Shown piece after piece: positions 18,678 through 26,531 of a stretch of 64,000 bases of DNA. Positions within the stretch are counted from its first letter, which is position 1; the number at the start of each line of letters is the position of its first letter. Under the pieces are notes generated by a model. The model made no database searches, was not told the DNA's origin, and saw only the letters and a list, made by a program, of their open reading frames with translations. The translations under genes and the position numbers were made by a program. Origin of the DNA: Chromatiaceae bacterium (GTDB lineage: Bacteria > Pseudomonadota > Gammaproteobacteria > Chromatiales > Chromatiaceae); assembly GCA_024235255.1 (NCBI GenBank), contig JACKMT010000001.1:124001-188000 (forward strand). Direction: 5' to 3'.

Positions 18678-19019
18678 ATGCCGTTTAAACGAAGAGTAAA
18701 GAACAGTGATTTGCGCGAGTTGGTTTATTCGGCGCTATCGCCGATACACGGCACAGGTCTCTTTGCCAAGCGCAGTATCATGAAAGGAGAGTATATCGGC
18801 ACTTATCACGGACCCGATGCAACGCGTGACGGTACTTATGTACTTTGGGTATACGACAAGGACGACGAAGCGAGCGCAATTGGACGCAGCGGTCGCAACC
18901 TGCTGCGCTACCTTAATCACGCAGTGCGGGGAAATGCCGAATTTGACGGGTTCGATCTCTACGCATTGAAAGACATAAAGATCGATCAGGAGATAACTTT
19001 CAATTATCAGGGTGAATAA
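18678..19019 (+). CDS. SET-domain protein (putative lysine methyltransferase)
   Basis: This 113-residue protein is almost only a SET domain, the fold of SAM-dependent protein lysine methyltransferases. It has the N-terminal IHGTGLFAKRSI motif, the LRYLNHA segment corresponding to the RFxNHS SAM-binding knot, and the final ITFNYQGE carrying the catalytic Tyr region. There is no pre-SET or cysteine-rich post-SET region. Short stand-alone SET proteins occur in several bacteria and their targets are mostly unknown. The gene is alone between tex and a converging small gene. Confidence 0.8.
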   Translation: MPFKRRVKNSDLRELVYSALSPIHGTGLFAKRSIMKGEYIGTYHGPDATRDGTYVLWVYDKDDEASAIGRSGRNLLRYLNHAVRGNAEFDGFDLYALKDIKIDQEITFNYQGE

Positions 19020-19043
19020 TCTGTAAACATCGCAACGCGCTAC

Positions 19044-19223
19044 TCAGACCATCACGATCAGCAGCAAAACAAATCCAACAACTGCCAGGATCGGAAGGAT
19101 CGCCCCCTGCCAGTCTCCTGGTTTGGCTTCGGGGCTGTCTTGCAGCATCTGCTTGGCACGGGGAAAGAGAAAAATAATCATCGCAAGAATCAATACCGCC
19201 GAACCGATTTTCATCCAATCCAT
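19044..19223 (-). CDS. Small two-helix membrane protein (59 aa)
   Basis: The minus strand encodes MDWMKIGSAVLILAMIIFLF, a short polar loop (PRAKQMLQDSPEAKPGDWQG) and a second hydrophobic helix (AILPILAVVGFVLLLIVMV). A GGGGG run lies eleven bases before the ATG. The gene follows the terminator of the BI-1/YccA gene on the same strand, so it may be expressed separately. The composition and the clean helix-loop-helix pattern support a real inner-membrane protein. I do not recognise the family. Confidence 0.65.
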   Translation of the reverse strand: MDWMKIGSAVLILAMIIFLFPRAKQMLQDSPEAKPGDWQGAILPILAVVGFVLLLIVMV

Positions 19224-19246
19224 CGTGAATTACCCCCGTTAAATCA

Positions 19247-19270
19247 AAACCCCGGCCGAAGCCGGGGTTT
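19247..19270 (-). terminator. Rho-independent terminator of the BI-1 gene
   Basis: On the minus strand AAACCCCGGC pairs perfectly with GCCGGGGTTT around a TTCG tetraloop and runs into TTTTGATTT. It lies 26 bp after the stop of the YccA/BI-1 gene. The stable UUCG loop and the T-run make this a convincing intrinsic terminator; it is nearly symmetric. Confidence 0.85.
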
Positions 19271-19295
19271 GATGGTTAGACAATAACACGCTATA

Positions 19296-19964
19296 TCAGT
19301 CATCGCTGGTCAAGCCCAAAATTTGCAGCAGACTGATGAATATGTTGAAAATGCTCAGATAAAGGCTGACGGTCATCAGCACATAGTTGCTGTCGCGCTC
19401 ATGAATCATGCGGCTGGTGTCATACAGAATGAAACCGCTCATAAGCATGATTACTACGGCTGATATTGCCAGCGAGAATGCAGGCATCTGTAGGAAGATG
19501 TTGGCCAGTGCGCCGATTAAAACCACCAGCATACCGGCGAACAGAAAGCCGCCCATAAAGCTGAAATCCTTGCGCGTGGTTAATGCGTAACCGGAGAGAC
19601 CCAGAAAGATCACGCCGGTGCCACCAAAGGCTGTCCCGACAATCTGCGTGCCGTTTGGCAGCGAGAGATACATCTCCAGTATCGGCCCGAGGCCAAAACC
19701 CATCAAACCGGTAATCGCAAACACCACGCCCAGACCCGAAGCTGAGTTGGCGGTTTTGGGAAGTACAAACCACATCAGCAGCATTGCGCCGCCGAGACTC
19801 AGCAGATATGTCATTGGCGGCATACTGAACATTACCGAAACTGCGGCCATCAGCGCGCTGAAAAACAGCGTTGCGGACAACAGGGTATATGTGTTCCTGA
19901 TTACCTTGTTGACCTGTAACGCCTCGGCGGCCGGGCGGGCTACAGAATAATCCAATCTATTCAT
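19296..19964 (-). CDS. Bax inhibitor-1/YccA family membrane protein
   Basis: This 222-residue protein has seven hydrophobic helices and the acidic C-terminal segment ending LLQILGLTSDD. The family segments GLMGFGLGPILEMY, ISAVVIMLMSGFILYDTSRMIH and SLYLSIFNIFISLLQIL are clear. Related bacterial proteins include YccA, a modulator of the FtsH protease, and BsYetJ, a pH-sensitive calcium leak channel; which role applies here is not visible. GAGGAG precedes the start. The gene stands alone between the 59-aa gene and tRNA-Ser. Confidence 0.92.
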   Translation of the reverse strand: MNRLDYSVARPAAEALQVNKVIRNTYTLLSATLFFSALMAAVSVMFSMPPMTYLLSLGGAMLLMWFVLPKTANSASGLGVVFAITGLMGFGLGPILEMYLSLPNGTQIVGTAFGGTGVIFLGLSGYALTTRKDFSFMGGFLFAGMLVVLIGALANIFLQMPAFSLAISAVVIMLMSGFILYDTSRMIHERDSNYVLMTVSLYLSIFNIFISLLQILGLTSDD

Positions 19965-20157
19965 ACGGTTATTTTCTCCTCAAGTATACAAACCATGGTG
20001 AATTCATAAGGTGAGACTATACACCCAGGCTTTGGTTCCACAGCATACGTAATTGGGGGGAAAGTTCAAGGTTTCAAGAGCGCTGGCAGTGGTTCTACAA
20101 GCGCCAGAAAAATTGGAAAATGTGACGGTGATTCGTGTATCCTTCGCATCACTTTCC

Positions 20158-20245
20158 GGAGAGGTGGCTGAGCGGCCGAAAGCGGCGGTCTTGAAAACCG
20201 TTGAGGGGCAACCCTCCCAGGGTTCGAATCCCTGCCTCTCCGCCA
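20158..20245 (+). tRNA. tRNA-Ser (anticodon UGA)
   Basis: The 88-base sequence folds as a class II tRNA: acceptor GGAGAGG/CCTCTCC, a G discriminator, encoded CCA, anticodon loop CTTGAAA with TGA at 20192-20194, a long variable arm (GAGGGGCAACCCTCC region), and a GGTTCGAATCC T-arm. The UGA anticodon reads UCA/UCG-type serine codons. Confidence 0.97.
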
Positions 20246-20283
20246 AATTGAAAAGGGGTCCCAACGGGACCCCTTTTCAATTT
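20245..20283 (+). terminator. Perfect 18-bp hairpin terminator of tRNA-Ser
   Basis: AAATTGAAAAGGGGTCCC pairs perfectly with its complement around a three-base AAC loop. The left arm begins with the last A of the tRNA CCA. The A/T-rich outer part and TTTTC tract on the right arm make it a strong, probably bidirectional terminator. Confidence 0.8.
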
Positions 20284-20335
20284 GAGGAACGGATAGGATT
20301 TGGATTGAACCCTTCGGTGCGACAAGATGGAATAA

Positions 20336-20368
20336 AAAACCCCGCCGGCACGAGCCAGGCGAGGTTTT
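20336..20368 (+). terminator. Second terminator-like hairpin after tRNA-Ser
   Basis: AAAACCCCGCC and GGCGAGGTTTT pair with one mismatch around an 11-base loop and end in TTTT. It lies 53 bp after the first hairpin. The stretch 20369-20734 is AT-rich; I see no gene or known regulatory fold in it. Confidence 0.6.
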
Positions 20369-20734
20369 GTGTTGGTGCCTCCATGTGCTGGGACCCGGGA
20401 GGCTACAGGTAAAAAGCTTCTATTCAAGCTAAAAATGAACTAACTGCGGGGAAATTCTCCCATATCGATTTACGCCGACCCAGCGGGATTCATTTAGCTA
20501 CGCAGGCATCCATGCGGAAGTCCGTTTCCAATAGACATCCATGATATATCCATGGTTAATATTATGGCAAGTATTTATTACTGGAATATTTCTATATCGA
20601 ATGGGTTATTTAGTACCGAGCAGATCGTTGCTCTAGCAAGCTGCCCGGACGGTTCCTGAGCAGTTGATTAGTCCAAATGAGGTGGGTTATTCTGGCATCT
20701 TTTATCCGCTGATAAGTCTTAGATTTTGTTTTCC

Positions 20735-21226
20735 ATGGATGCAACTATCGAAAAACTCTTCTATGCCAGCCGTTGGTTGTTGGCGCCCATTTATTTGGGG
20801 CTGAGCCTGGCACTTCTGGCACTCTGTGTGAAATTTTTCCAGGAATTGATACATATCGCGCCCAATCTACTGATATTAAGCGAATCGGAACTGGTACTTA
20901 TTGTACTGGGCCTGATCGACATTTCACTGGTTGGCGGGCTGATCGTGATGGTTATGTTCAGCGGCTACGAAAATTTCGTATCCAGTATTGAACTGGAGGA
21001 AGGAACTGACAAACTGGGTTGGTTGGGGAAGCTTGATGCGGGCTCTTTGAAGGCAAAAGTGGCCGCTTCCATAGTTGCCATCTCGTCTATCCATTTGCTG
21101 CGGATATTTCTTAACGCCGAGCAGATCACCGATAATAAACTGTTGTGGTATGTGGTAATTCACCTGACCTTTGTAGTGTCCGCGATCGGCATGGTGATGC
21201 TGGATCGGTGGACTGAGAAACACTGA
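20735..21226 (+). CDS. UPF0114 (YqhA-like) membrane protein
   Basis: The 163-residue product starts MDATIEKLFYASRWLLAPIYLGL, the hallmark of UPF0114/YqhA proteins, and has four hydrophobic helices, including DISLVGGLIVMVMFSGYENFV and a C-terminal helix ending DRWTEKH. The family is widespread in proteobacterial inner membranes and has no settled function. ATG 20735 gives the family N-terminus; a start nine bases upstream is possible. It precedes the QEGLA gene on the same strand by 82 bp, but no shared role is known. Confidence 0.88.
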   Translation: MDATIEKLFYASRWLLAPIYLGLSLALLALCVKFFQELIHIAPNLLILSESELVLIVLGLIDISLVGGLIVMVMFSGYENFVSSIELEEGTDKLGWLGKLDAGSLKAKVAASIVAISSIHLLRIFLNAEQITDNKLLWYVVIHLTFVVSAIGMVMLDRWTEKH

Positions 21227-21308
21227 TCCGCGCTGCTGTCGCTCGTTAAACCCGGTTTACGAGTACCATGCAGAACTTTCAGTCAATGCAGACTTGCTCT
21301 GGCAGATC

Positions 21309-22595
21309 ATGAACGGGGAAAAATACCGACAAGATGTCTTGGAGCTCTCCAAACGCATCATTTTGGCACAAGCGCCGATACGCGTCTTAGATGCGATCAA
21401 ATGGGATGACGAGGTACAGCAGAAATTTTTCGCTGCAGAGGGCCGTTGCCAGCCGGAGGTCGATGTCGATTACTACCGTCGCCATCCACTTAAATTCGAT
21501 GTCGCTGAATTGCATGACACCTTCCGGGATATCGATCGGAGTCTGACTTCAACGCTGGGTACCAATGATCCCGCCGGCAGCATCATGCGGCGCATGTGTC
21601 ACGAGTATCGGCAGGTTTTGGATATGTTGTCCGCCCGGGGAACCGCCGGATTTTCGGTGATTTCTCAATCGCTGTATGGCCGCTCCCGGGACAATTTTCA
21701 CGCCGGCGGCCCTACTGTCACCGATCTTGGCTTGCTACTTGACGAATCGTTGAGCAATATCGACGAGCGGATGTTTCTGGACAAAGATGTCAGAGACATT
21801 CCCACCAGAGAGGCAATCGTTCTGTTGCAGGAGCGCCTGAACAGAATTTTCAACGACCCCGCTGCACGTGTCCGAGTGATCGAAAGCGACGGTATTGTCG
21901 CCGACGCCGCGGCGGGTTCGGATTACATCAAAATGCGTTCAAATACCTTCTTCAGCGAGCGCGATCTGCGTACCCTCGAGGCGCATGAAGGATGGGTGCA
22001 TGTCGGTACAACACTGAATGGCAGTCTCCAGCCGGTCTGCACTTTTCTCAGCAAGGGTACGCCTTCGGATACCGTCACGCAGGAGGGGCTGGCTGTTTTT
22101 GTCGAGCTGGTTTCATTCAATTCACATCCGGCGCGCCTGCGGCGCATCGCCGATCGCATACACGCGATCACACTTGCGGAACAGGGGGCGACCTTTCTCG
22201 ACATCTACAACAGGTTGTGTGAGGAGGGACGCAGCCGCGAGGAGGCCTATACGGTCACCATGCGCGTGTTTCGCGGCAGCCTGCCGGACGGCGGTCCGTT
22301 CACGAAGGATCTCGCTTACAGCGCCGGCTTCATCGATGTCTACAATTTCATCCGTCTCGCGGTCAGACGTGGCCAGCTGGATCGGATACCGCTGTTGTTC
22401 TGCGGCAAGCTCGCGATAAAGGATATGGGTACACTCGCCGAGTTGACAGAAACCGGTGTAGTTGTTCCACCGCGTTATCTGCCGCCGCCGCTGGTGGATA
22501 TCAGCGCGCTCACTGCATGGATGTCCTACTCAAATTTTCTCAACCGGCTTGACCTGAAAAAGATTGACACGGATTTTGCGCATCTGCTGGATTGA
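21309..22595 (+). CDS. QEGLA-motif / DUF1704 family protein (putative metallopeptidase fold)
   Basis: This 428-residue protein matches the family annotated as flavohaemoglobin expression-modulating QEGLA-motif proteins (DUF1704). The name-giving motif appears as VTQEGLAVFVELVSF, and an upstream LEAHEGWVHVGTTLNG contains an HExxH-like site. Related eukaryotic MATCAP proteins with the same domain are zinc tyrosine carboxypeptidases, so a metallopeptidase fold is likely. ATG 21309 gives the family start (KYRQDVLELSKRI); a TTG at 21294 is an alternative. The function in bacteria is not established. Confidence 0.82.
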   Translation: MNGEKYRQDVLELSKRIILAQAPIRVLDAIKWDDEVQQKFFAAEGRCQPEVDVDYYRRHPLKFDVAELHDTFRDIDRSLTSTLGTNDPAGSIMRRMCHEYRQVLDMLSARGTAGFSVISQSLYGRSRDNFHAGGPTVTDLGLLLDESLSNIDERMFLDKDVRDIPTREAIVLLQERLNRIFNDPAARVRVIESDGIVADAAAGSDYIKMRSNTFFSERDLRTLEAHEGWVHVGTTLNGSLQPVCTFLSKGTPSDTVTQEGLAVFVELVSFNSHPARLRRIADRIHAITLAEQGATFLDIYNRLCEEGRSREEAYTVTMRVFRGSLPDGGPFTKDLAYSAGFIDVYNFIRLAVRRGQLDRIPLLFCGKLAIKDMGTLAELTETGVVVPPRYLPPPLVDISALTAWMSYSNFLNRLDLKKIDTDFAHLLD

Positions 22596-22624
22596 GCATG
22601 AGAATTTCAAAGCTGTAAGCGAGT

Positions 22625-22672
22625 GGGGCCGGTGCCATTTGACGGATAATCCTGTTAAATGGCACCGGCCCC
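22625..22672. repeat. Long perfect inverted repeat (REP-like or terminator)
   Basis: GGGGCCGGTGCCATTT and its exact complement (16 bp each) enclose a 16-base loop that itself contains the small palindrome GGATAATCC. It sits 29 bp after the QEGLA gene and before the converging pit gene, and is followed by TTT. It could terminate both genes, but the GC-rich symmetric arms with a nested loop also resemble dispersed REP-type elements. Confidence 0.65.
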
Positions 22673-22746
22673 TTTCCGTTTCAACACCATCCACCCCAGC
22701 CCGGGGAAATACACCTTCCAAAGCTCTCAGAGGGATGGCCCAAGCC

Positions 22747-24012
22747 TTATAAAAAGATACCTCTCATTATGTAATAGAAGATAGCCGCCAGCACAGCACC
22801 GATCGGCACGGTAATGAACCAGGAGACCACAATACCGCCAATCACTTTCATATCGATGGCACCCAGGCCGCGGGCAATACCCACACCCATGACCGCGCCT
22901 ACCGCGATGTGGGTGGTGGATACCGGCAGTCCAAGCCCCGAGGCAAGCACCACGACTGAAGCGGCCGCCAACGTGGCTGCGTAGCCTCTGGTGGGAGTCA
23001 GCTCGGTGATCTTGGTGCCGATGGTCTGCATCACCTTGTAACCGTAGGTGGCCAGTCCCACCACGATGCCAACGCCGCCCAAGAAAAGCATCCAGGGAGC
23101 AACCGGCGACTTGGCGGCGATCACGCCACCGCTGTTGATCAGATTGATGACTGCGGCCATGGGACCGATACCGTTGGCTACGTCGTTGGAGCCGTGCGCG
23201 AAGGCCATCGCGGCACCGGTGAAGATCATCATCGGAACGAACAGCTTCTCCACACTGGCAAAGCGAAAGTCCTTATCTTTTGTGGTGTCTATTTTGACCC
23301 TATTCATCATCATCTTGCCGATGATTGCCAACAGGACACCGCAGATAACAGCGAGAATATTGCCTTCCGTTGTGGTCAGGTGCAGACCGACATGTTTCAG
23401 ACCTTTGGTTAGCGTGACCAGCGCGACTATCCACCCCACCAAGAAGGCGTAGGCGGGGCCCCACTTCTTGGCCTGGGCAATCGGATCTTCGGCGTTCAGG
23501 ATCAGTTTCTGAATACTCATCATCAGCAACAGGCCGAGAATACCTCCCAGTACCGGTGAGACGAACCAACTGGCAACGATCTCACCCAGCTTGTCCCATT
23601 TGACTGCATCCATTCCCATTGCGGCAACACCAATACCCACCACGGCACCGACGATAGTGTGTGTGGTCGACACCGGCCAGCCGCGGAAAGAGGCGACCAT
23701 GAGCCAGATACCGGCGGCCAGCAGTGCCGCCAACATACCCATTACCAACAGCTCGGGCACGGGTTCGAACAACTTGCCGTCGACAATGCCTTTGGAGATC
23801 GTGGATGCCACACCACCGCCGGCCAGATAGGCGCCGGCAAACTCCATGACAGCGGCGACTAGGATCGCCTGTTTGACGGTAATGGCCCCGGAGCCCACCG
23901 ACGTACCCATGGCGTTGGCAACGTCGTTGGCGCCAATACCCCAGGTCATGTAAAGACCGAAAACAATTGCGAGAAACAAGAAAACAGTGCCGTGTTGCGC
24001 GATGATTTCCAT
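22747..24012 (-). CDS. pit: Inorganic phosphate transporter, PiT family
   Basis: This 421-residue membrane protein is a low-affinity phosphate (or metal-phosphate) symporter. Both PHO4 signature repeats are present: GIGANDVANAMGTSVGSGAI near the N-terminus and FAHGSNDVANGIGPMAAVI in the second half, each in a set of hydrophobic helices. GWPVSTTHTIVGAVVG and GLPVSTTHIAVGAVMG are the paired internal repeats. It is 59 bp downstream of the DUF47 gene on the same strand, the typical accessory-transporter pair. An AGG seven bases before the ATG fits the start. Confidence 0.93.
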   Translation of the reverse strand: MEIIAQHGTVFLFLAIVFGLYMTWGIGANDVANAMGTSVGSGAITVKQAILVAAVMEFAGAYLAGGGVASTISKGIVDGKLFEPVPELLVMGMLAALLAAGIWLMVASFRGWPVSTTHTIVGAVVGIGVAAMGMDAVKWDKLGEIVASWFVSPVLGGILGLLLMMSIQKLILNAEDPIAQAKKWGPAYAFLVGWIVALVTLTKGLKHVGLHLTTTEGNILAVICGVLLAIIGKMMMNRVKIDTTKDKDFRFASVEKLFVPMMIFTGAAMAFAHGSNDVANGIGPMAAVINLINSGGVIAAKSPVAPWMLFLGGVGIVVGLATYGYKVMQTIGTKITELTPTRGYAATLAAASVVVLASGLGLPVSTTHIAVGAVMGVGIARGLGAIDMKVIGGIVVSWFITVPIGAVLAAIFYYIMRGIFL

Positions 24013-24071
24013 TTTATTACCTGAATTTAAAGTAAGGGTTTGAGAAAGTTGTTTTTGTTAATGACCCAGAA

Positions 24072-24755
24072 TCATCTGGCAATAAGCAGAAGCAGCCGGT
24101 TACCGACTTTTTCAGAGTAGTCCGCTAAATCTCCGATCCATCCGATAAGCTGGTACCAGAGAATCACCGAGACCGGGCTAAGGGTTTTTTCCTGCGCGAA
24201 CAGCGTGCGGGTAAGCTCCATACCGATAGCGTCGGTGTCGCCCTCGATCACGGACAAGGCTGCCACCATCTCTTCAACCTGTTCTGCTTCGCGGCCGCTG
24301 AACCCTACCGATACCAGCTCGTCGAGCTCCTCGATGATCTTCAGCGCCTGACTGCTGGCATCCCGGCAGCGGTTTACTAGCTCCAGCAGCGGTTTGGCCA
24401 TGCCTTCGGGCACCTCCATCTTGCGCTCAACCAACAGGCCGGCAATATCTTGCGCGGTATCGGCAATCGAGTCCTGCATATCCAGCAGTTCCAGCAGATC
24501 GCGCCGGTCGACCGGCATAAAGATGCTCTTGGGCAGGTGATGGCGCAGCGTGTTTTTCAGTTCATCAGCCGCTTCTTCTTTCTCAAATATCTTGTCCTTT
24601 TGGGATATAAGGGCTGCGTCATCGTCTACCAGAGCCTGAAACAGACCTGGCACTTCGGCGACGCATTCATCCACAATGCGCATGTGTTTCTGCATCGCCT
24701 TGAATGGGGATTTCCCAAACATCGCGGAAATGGGATTGGTAGACTTTATCTTCAT
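24072..24755 (-). CDS. DUF47 / TIGR00153 phosphate transport accessory protein
   Basis: This 227-residue all-helical protein is PhoU-like and of the DUF47 family, which pairs with PiT transporters and is thought to control their activity. It begins MKIKSTNPISAMFGKSPFKAMQKHM, the family N-terminus, and has MDIQD-type helices (ELLDMQDSIADTAQDIAGLL) and a C-terminal YSEKVGNRLLLL. The longer frame from 24797 is rejected because GGAGAA is well placed before ATG 24755. It forms an operon with pit. Confidence 0.92.
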   Translation of the reverse strand: MKIKSTNPISAMFGKSPFKAMQKHMRIVDECVAEVPGLFQALVDDDAALISQKDKIFEKEEAADELKNTLRHHLPKSIFMPVDRRDLLELLDMQDSIADTAQDIAGLLVERKMEVPEGMAKPLLELVNRCRDASSQALKIIEELDELVSVGFSGREAEQVEEMVAALSVIEGDTDAIGMELTRTLFAQEKTLSPVSVILWYQLIGWIGDLADYSEKVGNRLLLLIAR

Positions 24756-24940
24756 CTGGATTCTCCGGCACCGAGGGCAAAATAATGATAACAACACAAA
24801 TTCGCCCTAAGGAGTCAAGAGAGCTTTGACCAGCGCCGGTTTACAGCACCCAAACATTTCTCCAGGGCACCCGAATCCTGCGTAACCGTGGGGCGTTAAA
24901 CCCTTATTATTATCAGGAAGCGTAGGCATTAGATTTCACG

Positions 24941-24961
24941 AATGTTACAACATTATGACAC
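24941..24961 (-). promoter_or_regulatory. Putative PhoB box upstream of the DUF47-pit operon
   Basis: On the minus strand GTGTCAT is followed at an 11-base period by TTGTAAC, close to the PhoB direct repeat (CTGTCAT ... CTGTCAY). It lies 186 bp upstream of the DUF47 start. The context (phosphate transporter) supports it, but the second half-site has a mismatch. The rest of 24756-25457 is AT-rich and holds no gene I can support. Confidence 0.45.
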
Positions 24962-25457
24962 TCTTGAAATATATTTTACGCCTATAAAATAGGGTAAAAA
25001 AGCGGGCTGTAAAGGTTTCTCATTTGGTGAAATTTGCCGCCAATAATGACCATTTCGATAATGCCGGAAACGACTCCCTACTGAGTGTGTGAACATTCCG
25101 CAGCTAGGCGGAGAACCCGTAAACTATTAAATAAATTACTAAGTAGCTAAAAATAAACAATTACATCCACAGCGCCGGCTTTCTGTATATTCGCCTCAAC
25201 GAACTCGGACAAATTGTTGACCACTCAGGTGATTCAGAGCATTTATCAGTGAAGTCCGGGTACAATCCCGTCTCGCTGTGGCAGGGCCGGAACGTTGCTC
25301 CTGAATCGATGATAGAGCCGGCACAAGCCGTTCGTGTGGCACGGATTGATTCTCAGAACATTTATATAATGCAATGATTATGTAGGTTTTTGTGGTTAAT
25401 TCTGGTGCTGCAAATCGAACCGCTTTACCTGCGAGACGCTGAAGGAGGTAGCTGAGG

Positions 25458-26339
25458 GTGTCAGTCAAATATCCAATTATTGCCATTACCGGATCTTCCG
25501 GCTCCGGCGCCTATCGAGTCGGCACGGTTTTCAACCATATCGCTTGGCGTGAGAAGATCAAGCCGCTGATAATCCGCGGCAGCGCGTTCCACAGCTATGA
25601 TCGGGATGAGATGCGGCAAGCGGTAATTGCCGCAGCAGAGCAGGGCAAACATCTATCGCACTTCTCTCCGGAGGGCAACAGGCTCGACCTGCTCGCGGCA
25701 TTTCTGAAGGAGTATGCTGAGACCGGCACGGGCCGTTATCGATCATATCTGCACACCGAGAGCGAGGCCAGGGATGCCGGTGGCAAAGTCGGTGGATTCT
25801 CCGCTTGGAAGCAGATTCCGGAGGATACGGATCTGCTGGTCTATCAGGGTCTGCACGGCGCTTATAGAGACAATAAGGTGAATATTGCGCAACTGGTCGA
25901 TTTTACCGTTGGGGTGACGCCGATAGTCAACCTTGAATGGATAAAAAAAATACACAACGATACATTAAACCGCGGCTATTCGTTGGAGGAGGTGAAGGGA
26001 GTCATCGAAAACAGATTGTACGATTATGTTCGCCACATCACGCCTCAGTTCTCCAATACGGATATCAATTTTCAACGCGTACCCTTGGTGGATACCTCCA
26101 ATCCTTTTGTGGCAAGAGACGTACCGGCGCTCGATGAGAGCATCGTCATTATCAGTTTCCGGCGGCCCCAGTCGCAGGACTTCCCCAAGCTGATGAAGAT
26201 GATCGAAGGCGCTTTTATGTCGCGACCAAATACTATCGTTGTGCCCGGGGGTAAAATCGAGTATGCCATGGAGCTGTTGCTCGAGCCGGTAGTCAAAGCG
26301 ATGATGGAGAAAAGAAGGCAGTTGATTGGAGCGGCGTAA
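25458..26339 (+). CDS. Phosphoribulokinase paralogue with altered catalytic residues
   Basis: The 293-residue protein aligns over its full length with proteobacterial phosphoribulokinase, the Calvin-cycle enzyme that makes ribulose-1,5-bisphosphate. It retains HFSPEGNRLD, NLEWIKKIH, PQFSNTDINFQRVPLVDTSNPF and NTIVVPGGKIE. Key positions differ from the Rhodobacter sphaeroides enzyme as I recall it: the P-loop GSSGAGTST is GSSGSGAYR here, the catalytic base Asp42 is Ser42, the acidic residue of YEGLHG is Gln (about 130), and the Arg of KIHRD is Asn167. His45, Arg49, Asp168 and Arg172 equivalents remain. A normal kinase function is therefore doubtful. AAGGAGG lies before a GTG start. No other Calvin-cycle gene is adjacent. 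Confidence 0.8.
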   Translation: MSVKYPIIAITGSSGSGAYRVGTVFNHIAWREKIKPLIIRGSAFHSYDRDEMRQAVIAAAEQGKHLSHFSPEGNRLDLLAAFLKEYAETGTGRYRSYLHTESEARDAGGKVGGFSAWKQIPEDTDLLVYQGLHGAYRDNKVNIAQLVDFTVGVTPIVNLEWIKKIHNDTLNRGYSLEEVKGVIENRLYDYVRHITPQFSNTDINFQRVPLVDTSNPFVARDVPALDESIVIISFRRPQSQDFPKLMKMIEGAFMSRPNTIVVPGGKIEYAMELLLEPVVKAMMEKRRQLIGAA

Positions 26340-26531
26340 GCGCTACATATCACCGCCGGGTTTTCCCACGAGCACGGATTATCTCATCCAGAATTCTCAC
26401 CAACACGTCGCCGGATGCATAGCGCAGAAAAATTCGAAAGTTACAGAATTGTGATTTTTTCGTGATTCCGGCGTTAGTCGGATTGTCGACACTGACATTC
26501 AGCCACTAGCGAATGCAACCGGAGACAATTC

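Noticed and set aside
25196..25486. Minus-strand 96-codon frame before the phosphoribulokinase-like gene
   Set aside because: It overlaps the start of that gene, has no ribosome site or recognisable pattern, and the composition looks non-coding.
26341..26480. Minus-strand frame ending in a plausible helix (SGDVLVRILDEIIRARGKTRR)
   Set aside because: An in-frame stop lies upstream and there is no ATG, GTG or TTG that gives a credible length; probably chance or old debris.
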